A stretch of 5,661 bases of DNA. It comes from Acidobacteriaceae bacterium. Lineage in GTDB: Bacteria > Acidobacteriota > Terriglobia > Bryobacterales > Bryobacteraceae. The stretch spans positions 1 through 5,661 of the forward strand of contig JAFAQG010001008.1 in the NCBI GenBank assembly GCA_019246575.1, in the 5' to 3' direction. The notes beneath the pieces are model-generated. The model saw nothing but the letters and a program-made list of their open reading frames with translations, was not told where the DNA came from and did not search any database. Shown here piece by piece: positions 1 through 5,661 of this stretch (position 1 is the first letter of the stretch; each line of letters opens with the position of its first letter). The position numbers and the translations under genes are program-made.

Positions 1-834
1 AATCCAAAGATGAAGGAATACATCTTCGGAGAACGCAATGGGATCTATATCGTAGACCTGCAGAAGACGCTGAAACTGTTTAAGGACGCCATGCGCTATG
101 TCGGCGAGATGGCGGCGCAAGGCAAGACGGTGCTGTTCGTTGGCACCAAGCGGCAGGCGCAAGAGGCCATTGCAGAGGAAGCTACTCGCTGCAGCCAATT
201 CTTCGTCAACCAGCGCTGGCTGGGCGGTCTGCTCACCAATATCACCACTGTGCAGCGCTCCATCAAGCGTCTGAAGGAGCTCGATGCCATGTCGGCCGAT
301 AACGCTTATGAGGGCCGCGCAAAGAAGGAAGTCGGACGCCTGGAGCGCGAGCGTAAACATCTGCAGCAAAATCTCGCGGGTATAAAAGACATGAACGGCC
401 TCCCCGACATGCTTTTCGTCATTGATTCGAATAAGGAAGCGATCGCTGTGAAGGAGGCCCGTAAACTCGGAATCCCGGTGGTTGCGGTCGTCGACACCAA
501 CTGCGACCCCGACGAGGTCGATTACGTCATACCCGGCAACGACGATGCTCTACGCGCGATCCGTCTGTTCACGACTAAGATTTCGGAAGCGGTCATCGAG
601 GGCCGAAGCCTCGCAGCAGAACATGAGTTCGCCGCTGAGAAGATCGTGAGCGAAGAAGAGGTCTCTGCAGAGCACACGCCTGAGGAGTACACGCAGTACC
701 TCGATCCGAAGTACGCCGAGCAGTTGATGTCGGAAAGTCTGGTGACGAGTGCCGAGCCGGAACAGCCGCCTCGCAAGGGTCCCGGCAGCGAGGCTCCCGA
801 GGAAGTTGCGACCACTACGGTCAGCGAGCACTAG
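1..834 (+). CDS. rpsB: Small-subunit ribosomal protein S2, 5'-truncated by window edge
   Basis: S2 binds the 30S subunit late in assembly and works with S1 in mRNA binding. The reading frame is already open at base 1, where codons for N-P-K precede the ATG at 10. These match the conserved WNPKM stretch near residue 24 of E. coli S2, so about 23 N-terminal residues are missing and the ATG at 10 is internal. Counting from that Met, family motifs are [12 protein letters not shown] (42-53), [14 protein letters not shown] (64-77), [16 protein letters not shown] (124-139), [26 protein letters not shown] (155-180, key residues D162, N164, D166, D168, P175, N177, D178) and EGRS (197-200). The protein then runs about 74 more residues as an acidic tail, whereas E. 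coli S2 ends about 16 residues after this point. The gene heads the rpsB-tsf-pyrH-frr order. Identity is certain from motifs and context. Confidence 0.97.
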   Translation, partial: NPKMKEYIFGERNGIYIVDLQKTLKLFKDAMRYVGEMAAQGKTVLFVGTKRQAQEAIAEEATRCSQFFVNQRWLGGLLTNITTVQRSIKRLKELDAMSADNAYEGRAKKEVGRLERERKHLQQNLAGIKDMNGLPDMLFVIDSNKEAIAVKEARKLGIPVVAVVDTNCDPDEVDYVIPGNDDALRAIRLFTTKISEAVIEGRSLAAEHEFAAEKIVSEEEVSAEHTPEEYTQYLDPKYAEQLMSESLVTSAEPEQPPRKGPGSEAPEEVATTTVSEH

Positions 835-860
835 GCGCGTTCCCCATTCGAAAGGAAACA

Positions 861-889
861 GGCGGCCCGGCGCAGAGGCTTCGGCCGCC
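861..889 (+). other. GC-rich inverted repeat in the rpsB-tsf spacer
   Basis: GGCGGCC at 861-867 is the exact reverse complement of GGCCGCC at 883-889, giving a 7 bp all-GC stem with a 15 nt loop in the rpsB-tsf transcript. No run of T follows (the next bases are GCACGTGTG), so this is not a canonical intrinsic terminator. It could be an mRNA processing or stability element, or could tune tsf relative to rpsB. In a GC-rich spacer a stem of this length may also arise by chance. Confidence 0.35.
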
Positions 890-919
890 GCACGTGTGTA
901 AAGAAGAATGACAACTAGC

Positions 920-1900
920 ATGGCTGAGATCAATGCACAGTTAGTAAAACAACTCCGGGATAAGACCGGCGCACCCATGATGGACTGCAAGAGGGCGTTG
1001 GTCGAGGCGAACGGCAACATGGAGGAAGCAGAGGTGATCCTCCGCAAGCGTGGCATCACGTCGGCCAGCAAAAAAGCCATCCGTTCCACCAAACAGGGGC
1101 TCATCGGGTCGTTTATTGCTCAGGACGGCAAGACTGGCGTTCTTGTGGAAGTAAATTGCGAATCCGATTTCGTCGCCCGCACCGAGGACTTTCAGACGCT
1201 GACGGCAGACGTTGCGGCTCACATCGCCGAGACGAAGCCGAAGGCGGTTAGTCTGGAAGAGGTCACCGAAGCCGAGCGCGCCAACATCAAGCAGCATGAA
1301 ACGCTTTACGAGCAGAAGTTCACGAAGGACCAGAACACCACTGTCGGCGAGCTCGTGAAAACGAAAATTGCAAAGCTCGGCGAGAACATCAATATTTCGC
1401 GATTCGTCGTCTACCAGGTGAATGGCAATGGAACCGCGGGAAGCTATGTCCACACTGGCGGGCAGATTGGCGTGCTGCTCGAAGTCGGCGTCGGTTCCCC
1501 CGAGACACTGCGCAATAACGAATTCAAAACTCTAGTTCGCGACGTCGCGATGCAGGTGGCTGCTGCGTCACCCCAGTTTGTGGACAGGGAGCACGTCTCA
1601 CCCGACGTATTGCAGAAGGAGCGCGAAATCCAGAAGGAGCGCGCCCGTAACGAGGGCAAGCCCGAAAAAATGCTCGACAAGATCGTCGAGGGGCGGCTGA
1701 CTAAGTTCTACGAAGAGATCTGCCTAATGGAACAGCCGTTCATTCGCGAGAACACGGTATCGATTGCAGAGTTGATCCGCAACACAGGATCGAAGCTAGG
1801 CGACACCAACATCCGGATCGCGCGCTTTATCCGCTACAAAGTAGGCGAGGCGGGCGATGCGCCGGGCGTTCAGGCCAGCCCGCTGCCGGTCACTCAGTAG
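920..1900 (+). CDS. tsf: Translation elongation factor Ts
   Basis: EF-Ts is the cytoplasmic nucleotide exchange factor that releases GDP from EF-Tu. From the ATG at 920 the protein is 326 residues, against 283 in E. coli. The UBA-like N-terminal domain (about 1-50) carries LRDKTGAPMMDCKRAL (12-27). The EF-Tu-contacting core carries VNCESDFVAR (78-87), in which D83 and F84 correspond to the Asp and Phe that disturb the EF-Tu magnesium site. Further family blocks are GENINISRF (154-162), MQVAAASPQFV (211-221) and VEGRLTKFYEE (256-266). The start at 920 gives the usual MAEI N-terminus. An in-frame ATG at 908 adds MTTS, but the purine stretch AAGAAG (901-906) would then lie only one base upstream. 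For 920 that stretch is 13 bases away, so neither spacing is ideal. A proline-rich C-terminal tail follows the conserved FIRYKVGE (303-310). It lies 85 bp after rpsB. Confidence 0.97.
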   Translation: MAEINAQLVKQLRDKTGAPMMDCKRALVEANGNMEEAEVILRKRGITSASKKAIRSTKQGLIGSFIAQDGKTGVLVEVNCESDFVARTEDFQTLTADVAAHIAETKPKAVSLEEVTEAERANIKQHETLYEQKFTKDQNTTVGELVKTKIAKLGENINISRFVVYQVNGNGTAGSYVHTGGQIGVLLEVGVGSPETLRNNEFKTLVRDVAMQVAAASPQFVDREHVSPDVLQKEREIQKERARNEGKPEKMLDKIVEGRLTKFYEEICLMEQPFIRENTVSIAELIRNTGSKLGDTNIRIARFIRYKVGEAGDAPGVQASPLPVTQ

Positions 1901-1957
1901 CGCAAAGGCCGCGCATGGGCGCCACGAGGCAGACAAAGGAACCCGCTGCCCTTTGCG
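1901..1957 (+). other. Nested inverted repeats after the tsf stop (possible structured pyrH leader)
   Basis: Directly after the tsf stop, CGCAAAGG (1901-1908) is perfectly complementary to CCTTTGCG (1950-1957), giving an 8 bp closing stem. Two shorter repeats nest inside it: GCGC 1911-1914 with GCGC 1919-1922 (loop ATGG), and GCAG 1929-1932 with CTGC 1946-1949. Together they could form a three-way junction. A further 5 bp pair, CGCGC 1961-1965 with GCGCG 1985-1989, lies just downstream. No T-run follows the main stem, so it is not an ordinary terminator. The function is unknown. Candidates are an mRNA stability or processing site, or a regulatory leader for pyrH. The pairing is visible in the sequence, but the biological role is inference. 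Confidence 0.35.
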
Positions 1958-1965
1958 GGGCGCGC

Positions 1966-1998
1966 TTGACACCGGGGCCGTTTTGCGCGGGCTCCAGT
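1966..1998 (+). promoter_or_regulatory. Possible promoter upstream of pyrH (-35 only)
   Basis: A perfect sigma70-type -35 hexamer, TTGACA, lies at 1966-1971 in the tsf-pyrH spacer. No good -10 follows at normal spacing: the bases 16-18 nt downstream are GGGCTC/GGCTCC, and the best A/T-bearing hexamer, TCCAGT (1993-1998), is 21 nt away and poor. If active it would start transcription about 40 bases before the pyrH ATG and allow pyrH-frr expression independent of rpsB-tsf. It may instead be a chance match. Confidence 0.22.
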
Positions 1999-2033
1999 AG
2001 CGCTCCACTTGCTTGCCCGATCCGCGCCGGTTT

Positions 2034-2039
2034 GAGGAG
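2034..2039 (+). promoter_or_regulatory. Ribosome binding site of pyrH
   Basis: GAGGAG at 2034-2039 is a strong Shine-Dalgarno match placed 6 bases before the ATG at 2046. It fixes that ATG as the pyrH start and argues against the in-frame TTG at 2013. It is the clearest ribosome binding site in the window. Confidence 0.85.
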
Positions 2040-2045
2040 CAAACA

Positions 2046-2753
2046 ATGCCTCAATATGAACGCGTTCTGCTAAAGATCAGCGGTGAAGCGCTGGCCGGAT
2101 CGCAAGGCTTCGGGTTGGATCCAGAAAGCGTAAAAGCGCTCGCGGCGGAGGTAGCGGCGGTCGCGCGCGCGGGTGTCCAGGTGGGCTTGGTCCTTGGCGG
2201 CGGCAACTTTTTCCGCGGTGTCGCGGCTCAGGCTCATCAAATGGATCGCGTGACGGGCGATCACATGGGCATGCTCGCCACCGTCATCAATGCACTCTCG
2301 TTTCAGGATGCCTTGGAGCGCGAGGGAATACCGACTCGCGTCATGACGGCTATTCAGATGCAAGCCGTCGCTGAGCCGTATATCCGGCGTCGCGCCATCC
2401 GCCACCTCGAAAAAGGACGCGCAGTCATCTTCGCGGCAGGCACGTCCAACCCCTATTTCTCAACCGATACCGCGGCGACGCTGCGCGGGCTCGAAATCCA
2501 CGCTCAGATCATCGCCAAGGCTACCAGCGTCGACGGAGTGTATGACAAGGACCCCAAGAGGTTTCCCGAGGCCATCAGGTACCCGCAGGTCAGCTACACG
2601 GAAGTTCTTTCCAAAGCCCTCGCGGTCATGGATGCCTCTGCCGTCGCCATGTGCCGTGACAACTCGATGCCCATCGTTGTCTTCAATTTGAGGGTCAACG
2701 GCAATATAATGCGAATGGCGATGGGCGAGCCCGTTGGCACTGTGATCCGCTGA
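2046..2753 (+). CDS. pyrH: UMP kinase (uridylate kinase)
   Basis: PyrH phosphorylates UMP to UDP with ATP, in the cytoplasm, as the committed step toward UTP and CTP. It belongs to the amino acid kinase fold and is normally a hexamer. The product is 235 residues (E. coli 241). Family blocks are LLKISGEAL (8-16, with the ATP-binding Lys10), GGGNFFRG (51-58, the glycine-rich loop), [13 protein letters not shown] (68-80, including the UMP-binding Asp72), [14 protein letters not shown] (131-144), [13 protein letters not shown] (158-170, nucleotide-binding region) and [10 protein letters not shown] (190-199). The start at 2046 is chosen from the GAGGAG site six bases upstream and because the protein then begins, as expected, just before YERVLLK. 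A TTG at 2013 would add 11 residues without support. pyrH is 145 bp from tsf, the largest gap in the operon, and 19 bp from frr. Confidence 0.97.
   Translation: MPQYERVLLKISGEALAGSQGFGLDPESVKALAAEVAAVARAGVQVGLVLGGGNFFRGVAAQAHQMDRVTGDHMGMLATVINALSFQDALEREGIPTRVMTAIQMQAVAEPYIRRRAIRHLEKGRAVIFAAGTSNPYFSTDTAATLRGLEIHAQIIAKATSVDGVYDKDPKRFPEAIRYPQVSYTEVLSKALAVMDASAVAMCRDNSMPIVVFNLRVNGNIMRMAMGEPVGTVIR
2682..2710 (+). promoter_or_regulatory. Possible internal promoter for frr within the pyrH 3' end
   Basis: TATAAT at 2705-2710 is a perfect -10 hexamer. TTCAAT at 2682-2687 lies exactly 17 bases upstream but matches TTGACA at only three positions (T, T and A). The predicted start near 2717 would give frr a leader of about 56 bases. 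The -10 overlaps an AAT-ATA-ATG codon run that uses the ATA isoleucine codon, which is usually uncommon in GC-rich genes. E. coli frr is reported to have its own promoter, so an internal promoter is plausible. Chance is a real alternative. Confidence 0.3.
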
Positions 2754-2772
2754 TCGCAACCCTCAGAGAGAT

Positions 2773-3378
2773 ATGAAACAAGAAAAGGAATCCGCTACCA
2801 TCGCCAGCCCGTTCAAAAGCGTAAAGGAAGTGGAAGCAAACGCACGCACACGGATGGAGAAGGTTTTGACAGAGCTTCAGCACGACATGGCCAATATCCG
2901 TACCGGGCGTGCGAACATCGGCCTGCTCGATAGCATTCGCGTCGACTATTACGGCACTCCTACCCCGTTGAACCAGGTCGCGCAACTGCATGTGCCTGAG
3001 CCCGCGATGATCACCGTCCAGCCGTGGGATTCCTCCATGATCGGCGGAATTGAGAAAGCCATCCGCAACTCCGACCTGGGGCTGAATCCGTCGAATGACG
3101 GCAAAATCGTGCGCGTGCCGATCCCTCCACTTACACAGGAACGTCGCCGCGATCTGGCGAAGAAACTGAGCCATCTCGCCGAGGAGCGGCGCGTCGCGCT
3201 TCGAAATCTCCGCCGCGATGCCAACGAGCAATTGAAGAAAATGCTCAAAGACAAACTCATCAGCGAAGACGATGAGCATCAGGCGCTCGATGCTATTCAG
3301 AAGCTCACGGACTCGCAGATTGCCAAAATCGATCAAGCAGCCAAGGCGAAGGAAAAAGAGATTCTCGAATTCAAGTAA
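2773..3378 (+). CDS. frr: Ribosome recycling factor
   Basis: RRF works with EF-G after peptide release to split the post-termination ribosome. The product is 201 residues, about 16 more than E. coli RRF, and the excess is mainly at the N-terminus. Helical domain I is built from the N- and C-terminal parts: RMEKVLTELQHDMANIRTGR (27-46), with the family motif IRTGRAN (42-48), and the long C-terminal helices with LRRDAN (146-151), KDKLISEDDE (159-168) and QKLTD (176-180). Domain II contains DYYGTPTPLNQVA (58-70), DLGLNPSNDG (101-110) and RVPIPPLTQERRRDL (114-128). The ATG at 2773 is kept as start although only a weak purine stretch (GAGAG, 2766-2770) precedes it at close spacing. No better in-frame start lies before the conserved domain; a GTG at codon 20 has no well-spaced ribosome site. 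It lies 19 bp after pyrH, so probably co-transcribed. Confidence 0.97.
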   Translation: MKQEKESATIASPFKSVKEVEANARTRMEKVLTELQHDMANIRTGRANIGLLDSIRVDYYGTPTPLNQVAQLHVPEPAMITVQPWDSSMIGGIEKAIRNSDLGLNPSNDGKIVRVPIPPLTQERRRDLAKKLSHLAEERRVALRNLRRDANEQLKKMLKDKLISEDDEHQALDAIQKLTDSQIAKIDQAAKAKEKEILEFK

Positions 3379-3429
3379 CCGGGCAATTTCGCCGGATAAC
3401 TTCGTTCGTTTCGCAAAATCTATTCTGCC

Positions 3430-3435
3430 TATAAT
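3430..3435 (+). promoter_or_regulatory. -10 element of the BSP-family gene (predicted leaderless transcript)
   Basis: TATAAT at 3430-3435 is a perfect -10 hexamer ending six bases before the ATG at 3442. With the usual six bases between the -10 and +1, transcription would begin on the A of the ATG, so the mRNA would lack a 5' leader. The six bases between (GCCTCG) hold no Shine-Dalgarno sequence, which fits. The -35 region is weak: CGTTTC at 17 nt spacing or TTCGTT at 19 nt. It also implies that the gene is transcribed separately from frr. Confidence 0.5.
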
Positions 3436-3441
3436 GCCTCG

Positions 3442-4194
3442 ATGACGCTCCGACACGCGGCTTTGCTGGCGAGCGCGCTTGCAGCGCCCAACCTGCTGCA
3501 TGCGGCCGCGGATCAGAACTTCGAAGTCATTGTCGATGCCTCGCGAGCACCGGACGCCCAGCCCTACGTCGCGCCTGTCAAAGCTCTCCTCAACGAGTGG
3601 TATCCGAAAATCAATGTCCTCTTATTCGGCGAGCGCCATCGGCTTCCTTTCAACAAAATCGAAGTTATATTCGAGTCGAACATGGATAGCCGACAGCCTC
3701 GCAACCCCCTCGCAGGCGCCTCTGCATACACGAAAGGGAACGTCATTCATGTCGATTTCGGCTATCTCCGACGAATGCGGAGTGATTACCGCGGCTTGTT
3801 CATTCACGAACTTACTCATGTGAATCAGCACTATAAGCGTGTCGAAGGCGACGGATGGCTAGTTGAGGGAATAGCCTCTTATGTCCGGCACAAATATTTC
3901 GACAAGGATATCGAGCCCGCTCTGCGGCTGCAATCCGATGGAAAAGCACGCGGGTACCCGTTGACATCCGCTCAACTCACTGCGGATGGGTACAAGTTTG
4001 GGTACACGATTGCGTCCGCGTTTCTCTTCTGGCTGGAACAGCAGAAGGATCCGAACATCGTCTTGTCTTTGAACGAGGCTTTGTCAAAGGGCCGGTACTC
4101 GGATAAAGTTTTCCTCAAACGCTGCGGCGCGCCGCTTCCACAACTCTGGAGCGAATTTCTCGCCTTCAGCGTTGCAAAATCGAATGCGGGCTAG
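3442..4194 (+). CDS. Secreted basic secretory protein (BSP) family putative zinc metallopeptidase
   Basis: The product is 250 residues. The N-terminus is a signal peptide: MTLRH, a hydrophobic stretch at about 6-19, then an AxA-type cleavage region near LLHAAAD (18-24), so the protein should be exported. The core resembles the plant-type basic secretory protein family (Pfam BSP, PF04450, recognised from memory). HELTH (122-126) is an HExxH zinc motif with ligands H122 and H126 and base E123. GWLVEGIASYVRHKY (138-152) matches the family's EGIADYVR block, with E142 a candidate third ligand. FGYTIASAFLFWLE (186-199) and YSDKVFL...LPQLWSEF (219-239) match the family's C-terminal half. S146 sits where an Asp is common. 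Family members are presumed peptidases, but few substrates are known, so the substrate here is unknown. The gene is 63 bp after frr, same strand, probably with its own promoter, and convergent with the esterase gene. Confidence 0.8.
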   Translation: MTLRHAALLASALAAPNLLHAAADQNFEVIVDASRAPDAQPYVAPVKALLNEWYPKINVLLFGERHRLPFNKIEVIFESNMDSRQPRNPLAGASAYTKGNVIHVDFGYLRRMRSDYRGLFIHELTHVNQHYKRVEGDGWLVEGIASYVRHKYFDKDIEPALRLQSDGKARGYPLTSAQLTADGYKFGYTIASAFLFWLEQQKDPNIVLSLNEALSKGRYSDKVFLKRCGAPLPQLWSEFLAFSVAKSNAG

Positions 4195-4216
4195 TACGAG
4201 CGCGTATCGCACTGAC

Positions 4217-5661
4217 TCACGGCGCAGAGCACACGAAATTCGCAGCGTCGTCTGTTGAACCCGAGCCTTTGTATTTCGCTACCTGAGGATACGGACAAAG
4301 CGGGCGCGTGCGGCCGGACGGATGCGATGCGATTACGCGTTCCGGCGCAACGCCTTTTTCAACCCATTCCTCGAGCGCACTCAACTGATCGAACCGGAAC
4401 GGGCCATCTCCGCCGCCGCAATGGTTCATGCCGGGCGCGAGGAACAGTCGTACCGAATCGTTGATCTTCGGTCCCATCTTTTGCACCACGCTGTTGTAGT
4501 AATTCACCGTGTTCTGGGGCGCAATCAGCTGGTCGTTCCAGCCGTGATACAGGAACAGCTTGCCGCTGTGCGAAACGAAGTCCTTCAGGTTGGGATCGGT
4601 CGCGTTTAAGATCTTCGCATCGAGCTTGTCGGCTTCAGCGACGTCTGTATCGAAGTTGAGTGTCCGGAAATCCCAGTCTGGGTTTTGGAACAGCACGTAA
4701 CGGAAATAGGACTCGACGATGCCGAAGGGCTTCGGCCCACCCGCAACCGGGCCCCAGCCGAGCTCGCTGCCGGGCTCGAGGCCAGGGAAGATCTGTTCGT
4801 GTGTCCGGGGGTTCACCGGGCCTTGATAGATTTTTCGAGCGGCTTCGACCTGCGGTGCCGTCAGGCAATCCGGTCCCTCCGTGCCTTTGCAGGCCAGCGA
4901 TTCCGGATCGAAGTGGCAGCGCGTCGGATCCTGGATGATTCCGTCCCTTACGCCATCGAGCGCATCGCAGGCCGTGAGCGCCCCGGCGTGCAGCAGCGCG
5001 AGTTGGTGTTGTGAAAGGTGGCGAGCAGGATCGGTCAGCGTGATTTCGCCCGGCCACATATCGCCAAACATCAAATGTGTCCAGTAATTGGCGGGTGCGC
5101 CGGCGACGATGCCGTCATAGTCGAGCGGGTACCGCTGGGCCTCAGTCAAACCCTGCTTACCGCCGGACGAGCAGCCGAACCAGTACGAACGCTGCGCGGC
5201 CTCGCCATAAAAGGCGGCGACGATCGCTTTCGCTTTCACACTGAGCTCGTGCTCGGAACGATACGCGAAGTCGATCAGTTTCTCCGGATGTCCCATGGCG
5301 AATTTGGCCTCGCCCCCTTCGTGGCCCGTATCGGTTGAAGCGGTCGCGTATCCGTGCGACATCATTTGCGCCATACCGCCGTAGTTGATTGCTCCTGACC
5401 AGCCGCCATTCCCGACGGCGACGAATTTGCCGTTCCATCGGGAGGCGGGCATCCAGACCTCGATCCTGATATCCGAGTCGGCGGTCGGTTTCAGGGTTGC
5501 CGCAACTCGGCAGAATGCGGGCAGGTTTCTGGCGGCCTGTGGGGGCGCACCGAGGGGAGGCGTGAAGCCTCCGGCGGGCAGTTGGTGTGCGAGCGTAACC
5601 GTCGTGTAAGGAAGATTGACCGAGCTCAGGCTATCGCACGTCGCAGCCATTGCACCAGATG
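4217..5661 (-). CDS. Tannase/feruloyl esterase family serine hydrolase, 5'-truncated by window edge
   Basis: This family hydrolyses ester bonds of phenolic acids, such as gallate in tannins or ferulate on plant cell-wall sugars. The exact substrate cannot be read here. Numbering from the Met at 5650, the nucleophile elbow is GCSSGGKQG (159-167) with Ser161. The acid is Asp373 (GWNDQLIAP, 370-378) and the base His410 (GMNHCGGG, 407-414). Cys160 and Cys411 beside Ser and His form the family's CS-D-HC motif. CDALDGVRDGIIQDP (228-242) matches the calcium-binding loop, with D229, D232 and D236. Ten cysteines allow five disulfides, which fits an exported enzyme. The frame stays open upstream of 5650 (codons for S-G-A) to the window edge, and AMA-ATCDSL looks like a signal peptidase site, so that Met is probably inside a signal peptide. 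The gene is convergent with the BSP gene; the stop codons are 22 bp apart. Confidence 0.92.
   Translation of the reverse strand, partial: SGAMAATCDSLSSVNLPYTTVTLAHQLPAGGFTPPLGAPPQAARNLPAFCRVAATLKPTADSDIRIEVWMPASRWNGKFVAVGNGGWSGAINYGGMAQMMSHGYATASTDTGHEGGEAKFAMGHPEKLIDFAYRSEHELSVKAKAIVAAFYGEAAQRSYWFGCSSGGKQGLTEAQRYPLDYDGIVAGAPANYWTHLMFGDMWPGEITLTDPARHLSQHQLALLHAGALTACDALDGVRDGIIQDPTRCHFDPESLACKGTEGPDCLTAPQVEAARKIYQGPVNPRTHEQIFPGLEPGSELGWGPVAGGPKPFGIVESYFRYVLFQNPDWDFRTLNFDTDVAEADKLDAKILNATDPNLKDFVSHSGKLFLYHGWNDQLIAPQNTVNYYNSVVQKMGPKINDSVRLFLAPGMNHCGGGDGPFRFDQLSALEEWVEKGVAPERVIASHPSGRTRPLCPYPQVAKYKGSGSTDDAANFVCSAP

Noticed and set aside
550..1104. 184-codon minus-strand frame spanning the rpsB end and tsf start
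   Set aside because: It overlaps two confident genes on the opposite strand and shows no domain. It stays open because of GC-rich codon bias.
941..1453. 170-codon minus-strand frame opposite tsf
   Set aside because: Antisense shadow of a fully conserved gene, with no family motif and no supporting ribosome site.
1950..1984. Possible intrinsic terminator between tsf and pyrH ending in TTTT at 1981-1984
   Set aside because: No stable hairpin ends directly before the four T residues, and the 8 bp stem ends 23 bases earlier.
1895..2003. Direct repeat CAGTAGCGC at 1895-1903 and 1995-2003, exactly 100 bp apart
   Set aside because: Only nine bases, with one copy overlapping the tsf stop codon. 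There are no further copies and no mobile-element signs, so it is probably chance.
2013..2045. TTG at 2013 as an earlier pyrH start
   Set aside because: It adds 11 residues not typical of the family and no ribosome site precedes it, while GAGGAG is ideally placed for the ATG at 2046.
3379..3395. CCGG...CCGG inverted repeat after frr as a terminator
   Set aside because: The stem is only 4 bp and no T-run follows directly, so it does not meet intrinsic terminator criteria.
2695..3501. 268-codon open frame on the minus strand across frr
   Set aside because: It lies entirely opposite frr and its flanks, has no recognisable domain, and its composition (rich in Arg, His and Leu) is that of a GC-rich antisense frame. 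frr on the other strand is unmistakable.
4635..5057. 140-codon frame in another minus-strand phase inside the esterase gene
   Set aside because: Arg- and Pro-rich out-of-phase reading of the tannase-family gene, which has all catalytic motifs in its own frame.

Overview
The window holds the 3' part of a conserved bacterial translation and nucleotide operon, followed by two accessory genes for exported proteins. Positions 1-3378 read left to right as rpsB (ribosomal protein S2, 5' end cut by the window edge), tsf (elongation factor Ts), pyrH (UMP kinase) and frr (ribosome recycling factor). This order is widespread in bacteria. All four genes are intact apart from the rpsB edge and keep their family signature motifs. 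S2 and EF-Ts act in ribosome assembly and elongation, RRF splits the ribosome after termination, and PyrH makes UDP for RNA and DNA precursors and for cell-wall sugars.

After frr the content changes. In many bacteria uppS and cdsA would follow. Here 3442-4194 (+) encodes a secreted HExxH metallopeptidase-like protein of the basic secretory protein (BSP) family. Convergent to it, 4217-5661 (-) encodes a tannase/feruloyl esterase family serine hydrolase with the complete CS-D-HC catalytic arrangement. Its 5' end (signal peptide) lies beyond the right edge. Both look like exported enzymes acting on plant- or polymer-derived material.

Non-coding sequence is short. The largest gap is the 145 bp tsf-pyrH spacer, which can fold into nested hairpins and carries a perfect TTGACA without a clear -10. 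A perfect TATAAT lies exactly where transcription of the BSP gene would begin at its ATG, so that mRNA may be leaderless. A second TATAAT near the end of pyrH could be an internal promoter for frr. No tRNA, rRNA, CRISPR, insertion sequence or phage gene was seen, and no convincing rho-independent terminator.

The organism is a bacterium of moderately high GC. Long forms of S2 and EF-Ts, GC-rich coding, and secreted tannase-family and BSP-family enzymes beside the operon fit a soil bacterium such as an Acidobacteriota member. This is an impression from gene content and not a proven placement. I see no evidence for a wholly new system. The points most worth checking are the predicted leaderless BSP transcript, the structured pyrH leader and the acidic S2 tail.
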